Made by a program: the position numbers and the translations under genes. Source: Enterococcus devriesei (lineage in GTDB: Bacteria > Bacillota > Bacilli > Lactobacillales > Enterococcaceae). Taken from it: DNA of 64,000 nt. The stretch covers positions 112,257-176,256 of the forward strand of contig NZ_JXKM01000002.1 of assembly GCF_001885905.1 (NCBI RefSeq). Direction: 5' to 3'. This document shows positions 33,245-41,881 of the stretch, piece by piece. The notes under the pieces are model-generated. The model searched no databases and was not told where the DNA came from. It worked only from the letters and a program-made list of their open reading frames with translations. How positions within the stretch are numbered: the first letter of the stretch is position 1; each line of letters starts with the position of its first letter.

Positions 33245-34625
33245 ATTACTAAAAGACAAATTTAATTACGATCAGTTTCGACCAGGGCAAAGAGAAATTA
33301 TTGAAACACTGTTAAGCGGTGAATCAGTTTTAGGAATGTTGCCGACAGGAACAGGTAAATCGCTGTGTTATCAGCTCCCTGGTTATTTGCTGGATGGTAC
33401 GGTAGTAGTTATTTCTCCTTTGATTTCCTTGATGGAGGACCAAGTGACGCAACTACAGCGCCTTGGTGAAAAGCGGGCAGTCGCCTTGAACAGTTTGCTT
33501 TCAACTTGGGAGCAACAATGGGTGTTAAGCCGATTGCATCAGTATAAATTTATTTTTATGAGTCCGGAAATGTTTTTGACCCCGAATGTCCAACAGACCT
33601 TGCAACAGGCTCGACTGGCCTTGATCGTCGTGGATGAAGCCCATTGCATCTCGCAGTGGGGGATCGATTTTCGACCAGAATATTTGAAGCTGGCGGATGG
33701 GATCACCTTTATCGGCGGGTCATTGGTATTAGCGTTAACGGCGACAGCGACTCACGAGGTGCGAAAAGATATTCAGCGTTTGCTATTTCCAACGAAGCAA
33801 GCGGCTGAATTCATTTATTCAGTGGACCGACCGAATATCCGTTTTTTTGTCTATCAAACGGAAAAATTCAAAAAGCTACAAGAGCTAGTCACCAATTTAT
33901 CGGGCTCAGGAATCATCTATTGTGCGACGCGGAAAAAAGTAGAGGAGCTGTATCAAGCCTTTAAGGGACAGCAGGCGATTGCTTATTATCATGGTGGTCT
34001 GACTGGACAAGAGCGGCGAATGCTGCAGCAACAGTTTTTAGCGGGAGAGCTACGGATTCTAATTGCAACCAATGCCTTTGGAATGGGGATCAACAAAGAC
34101 AATATTCGCTTCGTGATCCATTATGATCTACCGGATTCGCCAGAGAATTATTTACAAGAAGTCGGTCGGGCTGGCCGAGATGGCGGACCAAGCCAGGCGA
34201 TTTTGCTATATGAGGATGGGGATGAATACATTCATCATTTTTTGCAAGAGCAGACCAATCAATCGAAAAAACTGTTTGAGATTAAACAGAAAATCGATGA
34301 TCTGGTCCTCGAAGACCCGTTGATCAAAAAATGGGAGCAGTTTTTCCCTAATGAAGAGCAGGAATTAATGAACTTGTTGAATCAGCGGGGTCTGACGAAA
34401 AAGCTCCAACTACAAAAAATGCTGGATTATATCGCGACGAACGACTGTCGCCGTGAATTTTTGGTGGCTTATTTTGATGAAACACTAAAGCAAAAAAATC
34501 CTGATTGCTGTGACAATGACGGTGCGGTTCTTACATTTAACAAAGTGAAACCCGACAATAGTGAGGGACGACTTGAGTGGCAGGAGATAATTCAAAAAAT
34601 TTATAAAATTAGTACGAAAAATTAA
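33231..34625 (+). CDS. recQ: Short RecQ-family DNA helicase (RecS-like)
   Basis: 464 residues. Superfamily 2 motifs: MLPTGTGKSLCYQLP (I), DEAHCISQWG (II), LALTATAT (III), IYCATRKKVEEL (IV) and LQEVGRAGRDG (VI). The C-terminal zinc segment begins CRREFLVAYF but continues NPDCCDND, so the usual CxxCxxC ligand set is incomplete. No HRDC domain, hence shorter than E. coli RecQ (about 610) and near RecS size. Role: 3'-5' unwinding in recombination and fork repair. Confidence 0.93.
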   Translation: MELTKLLKDKFNYDQFRPGQREIIETLLSGESVLGMLPTGTGKSLCYQLPGYLLDGTVVVISPLISLMEDQVTQLQRLGEKRAVALNSLLSTWEQQWVLSRLHQYKFIFMSPEMFLTPNVQQTLQQARLALIVVDEAHCISQWGIDFRPEYLKLADGITFIGGSLVLALTATATHEVRKDIQRLLFPTKQAAEFIYSVDRPNIRFFVYQTEKFKKLQELVTNLSGSGIIYCATRKKVEELYQAFKGQQAIAYYHGGLTGQERRMLQQQFLAGELRILIATNAFGMGINKDNIRFVIHYDLPDSPENYLQEVGRAGRDGGPSQAILLYEDGDEYIHHFLQEQTNQSKKLFEIKQKIDDLVLEDPLIKKWEQFFPNEEQELMNLLNQRGLTKKLQLQKMLDYIATNDCRREFLVAYFDETLKQKNPDCCDNDGAVLTFNKVKPDNSEGRLEWQEIIQKIYKISTKN

Positions 34626-34652
34626 AAATTGCCGCAAATTTTTTTTGTGCTA

Positions 34653-34661
34653 TGATATAAT
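34653..34661 (+). promoter_or_regulatory. Extended -10 promoter of the LysM protein gene
   Basis: TG-A-TATAAT (34653-34661), with the start of transcription expected near 34668 and an AGGAGG site at 34679. This excludes the longer reading frame from 34664. Confidence 0.65.
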
Positions 34662-34693
34662 ACATGACGATAGCATTTAGGAGGTTAGAGAAA

Positions 34694-35365
34694 TTGAGTA
34701 GAAAAGATCGCTATAATGATACGAACAACGAACCGTGGGATCAACATATTTATGAATCTGATGGTGAAGAAGAATATTCACGCAGCCAATCTCGTCGTAG
34801 CAGCGGTGGAGGTAATAACGGTGGCGGGAATACGAAATTCTTAACGATTCTAGTCGCGTTATTGTTAGCCCTTATTTTGATTCCGGCTGGCGCCTATTTC
34901 TGGATCACTCGTGATAACGACAAGCCAGCGGCCTCTCCAGAGAGTACAACGCAAGTGTCAAAAGTTTCTTCAACTGAAAAATCAAGCGCCACAGAGAGCA
35001 GTACAGAAGAAAGCACCGCTTCAAGCGATTCAGCAGCACAACAAGCGGCTGACCAGCAAGCAGCGGATCAACAAGCGGCGCAACAACAAGCGGCAGAACA
35101 ACAAGCGGCATCGCAATCTCAAGCAGCAGCCGAAGCAGCAGCTTCTCAATCTGCGGCAGCAGCACAACAAACAACGCCGTCTTCATCAGCTGATCAAGGT
35201 CAAGGTCAAACTGCTACAGTACAACAAGGTGATGGACTAAAACAAGTTGCGGACCGCAATGGAGTTTCAGTTGAAAGATTAGCTGAATTAAATGGAAGAA
35301 CGTTATTACCAAATGGTAGCTTCGATCCTCCAATCAATCCTGGTGATCAATTAAGAATAAACTAG
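34694..35365 (+). CDS. Single-pass membrane protein with C-terminal LysM domain
   Basis: 223 residues from a TTG start after AGGAGGTTAGAG. Short acidic, Ser/Gly-rich cytoplasmic N-terminus; TM helix (FLTILVALLLALILIPAGAYFW); Thr/Ser-rich stretch; low-complexity Gln/Ala linker made of QQAADQQAA-type units (about 35035-35170); C-terminal LysM domain (GDGLKQVADRNGVSVERLAELNG ... NPGDQLRIN). The LysM would bind peptidoglycan, tethering membrane to wall. Position after recQ matches Bacillus ypbE. The repeat linker is prone to length variation. Confidence 0.85.
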   Translation: MSRKDRYNDTNNEPWDQHIYESDGEEEYSRSQSRRSSGGGNNGGGNTKFLTILVALLLALILIPAGAYFWITRDNDKPAASPESTTQVSKVSSTEKSSATESSTEESTASSDSAAQQAADQQAADQQAAQQQAAEQQAASQSQAAAEAAASQSAAAAQQTTPSSSADQGQGQTATVQQGDGLKQVADRNGVSVERLAELNGRTLLPNGSFDPPINPGDQLRIN

Positions 35366-35399
35366 GTTTTCATACTAGATAATACAAAAGAATCAATTC

Positions 35400-35430
35400 G
35401 CCGTAGTCCTTTGTGATTACGGCTTATTTA
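35400..35430 (+). terminator. Terminator before cmk
   Basis: GCCGTAGTC (35400-35408) / GATTACGGC (35415-35423, one G-T), followed by TTATTTA; weak tail. Confidence 0.6.
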
Positions 35431-35447
35431 TTGAAAAGAGGCAGAAT

Positions 35448-36119
35448 ATGGAAAATATTTCAATTGCAATCGACGGGCCGGCATCATCAGGAAAAAGTAC
35501 GGTGGCCAAGCTGTTAGCCAGTGACTTCAATTTTATTTATGTCGATACCGGCGCAATGTATCGGGCGGTCACTTTTTTAGCGATCAAACATCAAGTGGCG
35601 TTCTCAGACGAAACGGCTTTAGCTGAACTGACAAAGAAATATCCTATCACCTTCAAACAATCAGGACACGGCCAATTGGTTTTCGTTAATGATGAAGAAG
35701 TGACTGAAGCGATTCGTCAACCAGATGTCACAGCGGCAGTTTCCGAAGTGTCCGCTCATGGAATGGTTCGAGAAGAATTAGTCGAAGCGCAACGTCAACT
35801 AGCCCAAACCGGCGGAATCGTCATGGATGGGCGTGATATCGGTACAACAGTCTTACCACAAGCTGAAGTAAAAATCTTTTTAGTTGCTAGTGTAGAAGAG
35901 CGAGCACAACGTCGCTATAAAGAAAACCAAGCAAAAGGCATTCAGATGGATTTCGAAACGATTAAAGAAGCAATCGCAAAACGCGATTACTTAGATTCAC
36001 ATCGTGAAGTTTCGCCCTTGATTCAAGCAGAGGATGCGGAATTAGTCGATACGACCGGCATGTCGATCGAACAGGTAGTGACGAAGATTAAAGGCATCAT
36101 CGAAGCAAAAGGTTTTTAA
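35448..36119 (+). CDS. cmk: Cytidylate kinase
   Basis: 223 residues. P-loop [27 protein letters not shown], the CMP-binding insert and [16 protein letters not shown], all Cmk signatures; [15 protein letters not shown] forms the lid. It phosphorylates CMP and dCMP. RBS AAAGAGGCAG. It precedes rpsA and der, a conserved Firmicute cluster. Confidence 0.97.
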   Translation: MENISIAIDGPASSGKSTVAKLLASDFNFIYVDTGAMYRAVTFLAIKHQVAFSDETALAELTKKYPITFKQSGHGQLVFVNDEEVTEAIRQPDVTAAVSEVSAHGMVREELVEAQRQLAQTGGIVMDGRDIGTTVLPQAEVKIFLVASVEERAQRRYKENQAKGIQMDFETIKEAIAKRDYLDSHREVSPLIQAEDAELVDTTGMSIEQVVTKIKGIIEAKGF

Positions 36120-36265
36120 TTTACTGAGAATGTTGTAAAATAAAGCGTAATTCTACTAATTTTTTCGAAAAAAAGAAGAAATCGCTTTATTTTTCATCTG
36201 GATTATTCTAAAATAGATATTGTAGTGTATTTTACGCAGAATTGTTGGTAAGGAGGACAAACGAC

Positions 36266-37489
36266 ATGACAGATTTAGAACAAAATTCAATGGACAACGA
36301 AAATGTTTCCATGGAAGCAGCAATGGAAAGTGTGCATGAAGTTCAAGTTGGCGATATTGTTAAAGGTGAGGTGCTCGCCTTAGAAGATAAACAAGTAATC
36401 GTTGGTATTGAAGGTGCGGGAGTAGAAGGTGTAGTTCCGGCCAAAGAACTTTCAACATTGCCTGTTGAAGATATCAATGATGAAGTCAAGGTTGGCGATA
36501 TTCTTGATTTAGTCGTTATCTCTTCTATCGGAAAAGACAAAGAAAATGGGAGCTACCTTCTTTCTAAGCGTCGCCTAGATGCGAAAAAAGTTTGGGAAGA
36601 TATCGAGCAAGAATTCCAAGACGGAAAAATTATCGAAGCACCTGTAACAAGCAGCGTGAAAGGCGGTCTTGTTGTTGATGTTGGTGTTCGCGGTTTTGTT
36701 CCAGCATCAATGATCGATGATCATTTCGTTGATGATTTTTCAGTCTACACTGGAAAAACATTGAAATTTAAAATTATCGAAATCGAACCATCTGAGAATC
36801 GTTTGATCCTATCTCATAAAGCAGTGGTAGAAGCTGAAAAAGCTGAGAAGAAAAAAGAAATCTTAGCAGACCTATATGAAGGTCAAGTTATCAAAGGTCA
36901 AGTTGCCCGTTTGACTGACTTTGGTGCCTTCATTGATCTTGGCGGAATCGATGGCTTAGTTCACGTATCAGAGATTTCTCACAGCCACGTAGCCAAACCA
37001 GCAGATGTCTTGAGCGTCGGCGATGAAGTCGAAGTCCAAGTCTTGTCGGTTGATCCTGAAAAAGAACGGATCTCCTTGTCGATCAAAGCCAATTTACCTG
37101 GACCTTGGACCGATATTGAAGAAAAGGCTGCACCTGGATCTGTTCTTGAAGGAACCGTGAAACGGTTGACGAGCTTTGGTGCCTTTGTTGAAATTTTCCC
37201 AGGGGTTGAAGGCTTAGTCCACATTTCTCAAATTTCACATAAACATATTGCGACTCCTCATGAAGTATTACATGAAGGGGATCAAGTCCAAGTGAAAGTC
37301 TTGGAAGTTCATCCTGAAGATCATCGCGTTGCTCTTTCTATCAAAGCTTTGGAAGAAAAACCAGAAGAAGCCAAAGAAGAGCCAGCTGAAGAAGAACATT
37401 ATGAAATGCCAGAAGAAAATACTGGCTTCACAATGGGTGATATTTTAGGCGATGCGTTGAAAAACGACGACTCAGAAGAACAAGAGTAA
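36266..37489 (+). CDS. rpsA: 30S ribosomal protein S1 homologue
   Basis: 407 residues with four S1 (OB-fold) repeats, the Gram-positive type rather than the six-repeat E. coli protein. Repeats 3 and 4 are most canonical (GQVARLTDFGAFIDLGGIDGLVHVSEIS and GTVKRLTSFGAFVEIFPGVEGLVHISQIS). The C-terminus is acidic (EEAKEEPAEEEHYEMPEEN). The start at 36266 has AAGGAGG 9 nt before it; the frame from 36242 starts upstream of that site. Role in mRNA binding during initiation. Confidence 0.95.
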   Translation: MTDLEQNSMDNENVSMEAAMESVHEVQVGDIVKGEVLALEDKQVIVGIEGAGVEGVVPAKELSTLPVEDINDEVKVGDILDLVVISSIGKDKENGSYLLSKRRLDAKKVWEDIEQEFQDGKIIEAPVTSSVKGGLVVDVGVRGFVPASMIDDHFVDDFSVYTGKTLKFKIIEIEPSENRLILSHKAVVEAEKAEKKKEILADLYEGQVIKGQVARLTDFGAFIDLGGIDGLVHVSEISHSHVAKPADVLSVGDEVEVQVLSVDPEKERISLSIKANLPGPWTDIEEKAAPGSVLEGTVKRLTSFGAFVEIFPGVEGLVHISQISHKHIATPHEVLHEGDQVQVKVLEVHPEDHRVALSIKALEEKPEEAKEEPAEEEHYEMPEENTGFTMGDILGDALKNDDSEEQE

Positions 37490-37504
37490 GTAACGAAAGA
37501 TTGA

Positions 37505-37531
37505 AGACGTGCCGGGTGCACGTCTTTTTTT
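37505..37531 (+). terminator. Terminator after rpsA
   Basis: AGACGTGC (37505-37512) / GCACGTCT (37518-37525), small loop, T-run. Confidence 0.9.
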
Positions 37532-37766
37532 ATTTTTAAGAAAATATGAATGAAAAAACACTCCTTCCCTTGCAAGAAGGACTTTTCTTAGTTAAACTAA
37601 GGAGAATTTGAAAAAAGAGAGTCAGCTGCTAATTTTGCTCCTTATTTTTATGGGAGAGCTAAAGGATAGGTAATGGAAGCGAAGAATAGATTTTGTGGAA
37701 ATTTATGCCAATCATTTGATATTACACTAATTTTTAAAGTATGTTTTGCTAACGGAACGCCAAGTG
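37532..37766 (+). other. AT-rich intergenic stretch before der
   Basis: No gene is seen. Two short inverted repeats are present: TCCTTC / GAAGGA around 37562-37581 and CTTAGT / ACTAAG near 37586-37600. The frames are short and lack ribosome sites. The downstream end holds the der promoter and leader hairpins described separately. Confidence 0.5.
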
Positions 37767-37796
37767 TTGAAGCTTGGTGAATAGCTATACTAAAAT
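37767..37796 (+). promoter_or_regulatory. Probable der promoter
   Basis: TTGAAG (37767-37772), 18-bp spacer, TAAAAT (37791-37796). An overlapping TATACT at 37786 is an alternative -10. Confidence 0.45.
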
Positions 37797-37807
37797 AAGT
37801 AGTTACT

Positions 37808-37831
37808 ATGAGCCTCTAGCTCATTTTTTTT
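37808..37831 (+). terminator. Small terminator-like hairpin in the der leader
   Basis: ATGAGC (37808-37813) / GCTCAT (37819-37824) with a CTCTA loop, then T8. It sits between the likely promoter and the der start, so it could attenuate der transcription. Confidence 0.5.
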
Positions 37832-37875
37832 GAACGAATCAGTTATTAGATTAATAGGAACGAGGGAATCAAATT

Positions 37876-39186
37876 ATGTCAAATCCTACAATTGCCATCG
37901 TTGGCCGTCCGAATGTCGGCAAATCAACGTTGTTTAATCGAATTGCCGGCGAACGCATTTCAATTGTTGAAGATACTCCCGGTGTTACCCGTGACCGGAT
38001 CTATGCCAAAGGTGAATGGTTAGACCATGAATTTTCGATCATTGATACTGGCGGGATCGATATCGGTGACGAACCATTCATGGAACAAATCAAGCAACAA
38101 GCGCAAATCGCGATTGATGAAGCTGATGTCATTTTACTAGTCGCTAGCGGCAAAGAAGGCGTGACTGATGCGGACGAAGCGGTTGCGAAAATTTTATATC
38201 GTAGTAAAAAGCCAGTGATCCTGATGGTTAATAAAGTAGATAACCCGGAAATGCGAAATGAAATTTATGAATTTTATTCATTAGGCTTAGGAGAACCTTA
38301 TCCCGTTTCAGGCAGTCATGGTCTTGGTCTAGGAGATGTTCTAGATGAAGCCGTGAAACATTTTCCAGCCGAAAACGAGGAAGAAGAAGACGAGTCGATC
38401 AAATTTAGTTTGATTGGACGTCCAAATGTTGGGAAATCTTCTTTGATCAATGCAATCCTAGGTGAAGATCGAGTGATCGTTTCTGATATCGAAGGAACGA
38501 CCCGTGATGCGATCGATACAAAATTCGTCGGTGAAAACGGACAAGAATTTACAATGATCGACACTGCCGGCATGCGTAAACGCGGGAAGGTCTATGAAAA
38601 TACCGAGAAGTATTCCGTCATGCGGGCGATGCGGGCCATTGATCGCTCCGATGTTGTACTTGTTGTTCTGAATGGGGAGGAGGGAATTCGTGAGCAGGAC
38701 AAACGAATTGCCGGATACGCCCATGAAGCGGGACGTGGTGTGATCATCGTCGTTAATAAATGGGATCTAGTCAAAAAAGATACTAATACGATGAAGAAAT
38801 TTGAAGAAGAGATTCGGGATGAGTTTGCTTATTTAGACTATGCACCAATCGTATTTGTTTCTGCGATGACGAAGCAACGGTTAAATAAAATCCCGTTAAT
38901 GATTGAAGAAGTCAGCATGAATCAAAACTTGCGTATACCATCTTCTGTTCTGAATGACATTATTATGGATGCCGTGGCGATTAATCCGACTCCGACAGAT
39001 AAAGGCAAACGCTTGAAGATTTTCTATGCGACGCAAGTTGCAGTTAAGCCGCCGACTTTTGTGGTTTTCGTAAATGAAGAAGAATTGATGCATTTTTCTT
39101 ACGCGCGCTTCTTAGAGAACCAAATTCGCAAGGCCTTTGAGTTTCAGGGAACACCGATTAAAATAATCCCTCGACGGAGAAAATAA
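37876..39186 (+). CDS. der: Ribosome assembly GTPase Der (EngA)
   Basis: 436 residues with two tandem GTPase domains: [24 protein letters not shown] and NKVD in the first, [27 protein letters not shown] and NKWD in the second. A C-terminal KH-like domain ends [14 protein letters not shown]. It is essential for 50S maturation. RBS ACGAGGGAA. Confidence 0.97.
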   Translation: MSNPTIAIVGRPNVGKSTLFNRIAGERISIVEDTPGVTRDRIYAKGEWLDHEFSIIDTGGIDIGDEPFMEQIKQQAQIAIDEADVILLVASGKEGVTDADEAVAKILYRSKKPVILMVNKVDNPEMRNEIYEFYSLGLGEPYPVSGSHGLGLGDVLDEAVKHFPAENEEEEDESIKFSLIGRPNVGKSSLINAILGEDRVIVSDIEGTTRDAIDTKFVGENGQEFTMIDTAGMRKRGKVYENTEKYSVMRAMRAIDRSDVVLVVLNGEEGIREQDKRIAGYAHEAGRGVIIVVNKWDLVKKDTNTMKKFEEEIRDEFAYLDYAPIVFVSAMTKQRLNKIPLMIEEVSMNQNLRIPSSVLNDIIMDAVAINPTPTDKGKRLKIFYATQVAVKPPTFVVFVNEEELMHFSYARFLENQIRKAFEFQGTPIKIIPRRRK

Positions 39187-39276
39187 GGCATTTTATCATA
39201 CTTTTATTTTTGTGACAATCATTTTTCTTAAATGCTAAAACAACAATGAATTTTATGTCATTAATAGCTAAAAACC

Positions 39277-39305
39277 TTGCTATCACAAGGTTCATATGCT
39301 ATCGT
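39277..39305 (+). promoter_or_regulatory. Possible hup promoter
   Basis: TTGCTA (39277-39282), 17-bp spacer, TATCGT (39300-39305) with an extended TG. The remaining der-hup gap shows nothing else definite. Confidence 0.4.
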
Positions 39306-39415
39306 TATAACAGAATATTGACCAAATCAATATTTTAAAGCTGATGGTTGGACCACTCAATTATCAGTCGATGTTTTAAACATCATTACTCATTTCTCAG
39401 GAGGTGAATTCATTC

Positions 39416-39691
39416 ATGGCAAACAAAGCAGAATTGATCGAAAAAGTTGCAGCAGCTACTGACTTAACTAAGAAAGACGCTACCGCTGCTGTCGATGCTG
39501 TATTTTCAACGATCCAAGGCGCATTAGCTGACGGTGAAAAAGTTCAGTTGATCGGCTTCGGTAACTTTGAAGTACGTGAACGTGCGGCCCGTAAAGGACG
39601 TAACCCACAAACTGGTGAAGAAATCGAAATTCCAGCAAGCAAAGTACCTGCATTCAAACCAGGTAAAGCGCTAAAAGACGCAGTTAAATAA
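39416..39691 (+). CDS. hup: DNA-binding protein HU
   Basis: 91 residues: [28 protein letters not shown], then the signature [44 protein letters not shown] with the DNA-intercalating Pro in the arm (NPQTG). Nucleoid architecture. Strong RBS AGGAGGTGA 8 nt before the ATG; highly biased codons. Same place as hbs after the cmk-rpsA-der cluster in Bacillus. Confidence 0.97.
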   Translation: MANKAELIEKVAAATDLTKKDATAAVDAVFSTIQGALADGEKVQLIGFGNFEVRERAARKGRNPQTGEEIEIPASKVPAFKPGKALKDAVK

Positions 39692-39701
39692 TTGCAGCGA
39701 C

Positions 39702-39742
39702 AAACCCGTTGGGGCTCTAGGGCTCTGACGGGTTTTGTTTTG
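39702..39742 (+). terminator. Terminator after hup
   Basis: AAACCCGT (39702-39709) / ACGGGTTT (39728-39735), 18-nt loop, T-rich tail. Confidence 0.8.
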
Positions 39743-39928
39743 TCTTGAAAGGTAAAAAAAGCTGAAAAGAGACTAAATAGCGACTGGCTTTTGCAGATTG
39801 TTCTTCCAAGTGCTGTGACTCCACTTTGTTATCAATGTAGTATTTATTCAAATATGTAGTAATCCATTAATTATTGTTTATTTCTATATAAGTGGGTTAT
39901 TTAATAAGGTTTTTAACTTATATTTTAT

Positions 39929-39957
39929 TTTACGAAAAGTTCTACATAGGATAAAAT
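39929..39957 (+). promoter_or_regulatory. Probable promoter of the EF-hand membrane protein gene
   Basis: TTTACG (39929-39934), 17-bp spacer, TAAAAT (39952-39957). Confidence 0.45.
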
Positions 39958-39976
39958 TGAATTAGGAGAAAAAGTA

Positions 39977-40702
39977 GTGAAAGAAGGGGAAGCGATGTCG
40001 GAGGAGCGACTATTTTATGTTGAACGAAATGATTCTTGGCATTCATATGAATTTTTAGCAAGAAGACAGCATGATCCTAAGTGGCGTCAAGCCTTTATAG
40101 AGGCGGATGCTTTATTAGAACGAGAAGAAAAGAAGAAAAAACGCCGTAATTTTATTATATTGTTGGTCTCCGTTCCGGTAGTGGTACTTGGAATGTTAGT
40201 GGGTTTATATTTTTATGGCTCTGCTGGGGAAGAAGCAATTCCTCAACGGGCGCTATCGTTGACGGAAGCGACCTCTTCTACCTCAACCGCTTCGGCGGAA
40301 CCAACAGAAACACAAGATACCTCAAGTGTTGGAGAGGTGTTAGTAACGCCGTGGGGAGAGCATGTCACAGTGCTGCGAGTTTTATCAAACGGGCAGCGGG
40401 TAATCCAGGAAGCTCCTTCACCTTCAGATTTGAATAATGATGGGGTGCTGACATACGAGGAATTATCGCGCGTAGAAGAAGAGGCGAATCAGCAATACCA
40501 ACAGCCGGTGACACAACAAGGCCAACCCAATCAACAGCAAACACCGCAACAGACCGTGCCGAGTCAAAGTCAACAGCAGCCAAATTCACAACCTGCTTCT
40601 AGTCAGCCGGGGGTTCAACCGGAAAGCCAGCCACAACAGAATCCGTCGCAAAATCAACAACCGGAAGTAAGTACGCCGCAAGGCTCGACGGCAATTCAAT
40701 AA
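39977..40702 (+). CDS. Single-pass membrane protein with EF-hand-like loop and Pro/Gln-rich tail
   Basis: 241 residues. Charged cytoplasmic N-terminus (WHSYEFLARRQHDPKWRQAF), one TM helix (about 59-80), a Ser/Thr linker, a small folded segment (GEVLVTPWGEHVTVLRVLSNGQRVIQE), then D151-L-N-N-D-G-V-L-T-Y-E-E162, a perfect single EF-hand/Excalibur-type calcium loop. The remaining 80 residues are Gln/Pro/Ser low complexity, probably a wall-spanning tail. GTG 39977 has AGGAG at good spacing; ATG 39995 with AAGGGGA is an alternative. Family unrecognised; it lies between hup and an AroB-like gene. Confidence 0.72.
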   Translation: MKEGEAMSEERLFYVERNDSWHSYEFLARRQHDPKWRQAFIEADALLEREEKKKKRRNFIILLVSVPVVVLGMLVGLYFYGSAGEEAIPQRALSLTEATSSTSTASAEPTETQDTSSVGEVLVTPWGEHVTVLRVLSNGQRVIQEAPSPSDLNNDGVLTYEELSRVEEEANQQYQQPVTQQGQPNQQQTPQQTVPSQSQQQPNSQPASSQPGVQPESQPQQNPSQNQQPEVSTPQGSTAIQ

Positions 40703-40828
40703 ATTGCTAAGTTTGAAGGTTTTGGGGATTTTTGAATCAGAAAAAAAATAAAACTTCATGTGCCTTTCGCAGATTTGTTGCGAGAGGTTTTTTTGTAGTA
40801 TAAAATGAAAATAAGCGAGGTGTTGGAA

Positions 40829-41881
40829 ATGGAAGTACGCTATCGAAATAGCAAATTTGAGACACCGGTTACTTATGGTGAGACAGTGGCCTCCATGATG
40901 CGAAAGAAAGACTTGACCAACAAACAGATCCTTTTTTGTGGGAACCAGCGGTATTATGATTTATTTGCGGAGAAGCTGCGCCAATTTATTCCTAAAACCA
41001 GTGATCATGAGTGGTACATCACAACGAACAACCGGTACTGTAACACGATGAAGAATTTTCAAGAATTGACTCGCTTTTTAGAACGCTTCCGTGGATCAAA
41101 GCAGGCGATTTTCTTTGGAATCGGAAATGAAGGGGTAATGGAGCTGTTAGGCTTCACGCAGCATGTTACGCCGATCGAAGCGGAGCTATGCCTGCTACCG
41201 GTCTCCTTACGTTCCTTTGCCCAGAGTTTATCTTTTGTGGATCAAATCGTTTCTGATAAGACTATGATGACAGTAATGGAAATCACCGAAGCACCTCACA
41301 GTATTTTATTTGACCATACGTTGGCGGACCAGCAAACGACCGGTAAAATGGTAGATCTATTGACTTTGATCCGTTGCGGGATCGTTTGCGATTATTCCTT
41401 TTTACAAAGCCTATACCTGAACTTTCCGACAAGAGACGAGTTGCTGCAGCAATCTTTTGCCGCCTTTAGTGAGACTTTGTTGAATTATTATGGTACTCAT
41501 AGTGAACAATTGCGTAATTTTGGCAAAACCTTTGAGCGGGCCTTTTTTCAAACAGAAAACGGCTCCTTATTGTCTAATAGTATGAAGACGATGTTTGGAT
41601 TACTCTTTGAATTAGCGTGGAATGTTGTTGCAGGTAATGTTCATTTCAATTTTAAAAATTTTATGATATGGTTGGTGCGATTAGGATTTCCAATCATTGT
41701 GCCAGCGGGAATCTCGTTGGCTGATTATGGTCAGCAGATTATTGTATTAGCCGAGGAGCAACCTTTGTTAGGATTGAATCAAATCGGCGAAGTCGGGACT
41801 GAAAAAATCCCGACACAAAGAGAATTGCTTCAGACCTTTGAAGTGTATCAAAAAATCGTCACAGAGATCAGGGGAGAATAG
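40829..41881 (+). CDS. Degenerate AroB-like (dehydroquinate synthase fold) protein
   Basis: 350 residues. Order and spacing of segments follow 3-dehydroquinate synthase: FFGIGNEGVMELLGF where AroB has GGGVIGDLAGF, LLPVSLRSFAQS for VPTTLLA, LLTLIRCGIVCDYSFL for FAEVIKHGLI, NFGKTFERAF for NFGHTLGHAIE, and LSNSMKTMFGLL for THGESVLTGMV. The zinc-binding Glu and both His are replaced (Thr179, Lys233, Ser249 or Asn250), so the classical reaction is unlikely. No frameshift, good RBS (GCGAGGTG) and immediate coupling to the TPR gene suggest a maintained, repurposed protein. It sits where Bacillus has its shikimate genes between HU and ypiA. Confidence 0.65.
   Translation: MEVRYRNSKFETPVTYGETVASMMRKKDLTNKQILFCGNQRYYDLFAEKLRQFIPKTSDHEWYITTNNRYCNTMKNFQELTRFLERFRGSKQAIFFGIGNEGVMELLGFTQHVTPIEAELCLLPVSLRSFAQSLSFVDQIVSDKTMMTVMEITEAPHSILFDHTLADQQTTGKMVDLLTLIRCGIVCDYSFLQSLYLNFPTRDELLQQSFAAFSETLLNYYGTHSEQLRNFGKTFERAFFQTENGSLLSNSMKTMFGLLFELAWNVVAGNVHFNFKNFMIWLVRLGFPIIVPAGISLADYGQQIIVLAEEQPLLGLNQIGEVGTEKIPTQRELLQTFEVYQKIVTEIRGE

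Noticed and set aside
35035..35170. Possible tandem repeat or CRISPR-like array
   Set aside because: Short Gln/Ala codon repeats coding the linker of the LysM protein; no spacers, in frame throughout.
37562..37600. Inverted repeats as a minus-strand terminator
   Set aside because: No minus-strand gene is present nearby and the stems are short.
40500..40700. Low-complexity repeat tract
   Set aside because: In-frame Gln/Pro/Ser-rich tail of the EF-hand membrane protein, not a separate repeat element.
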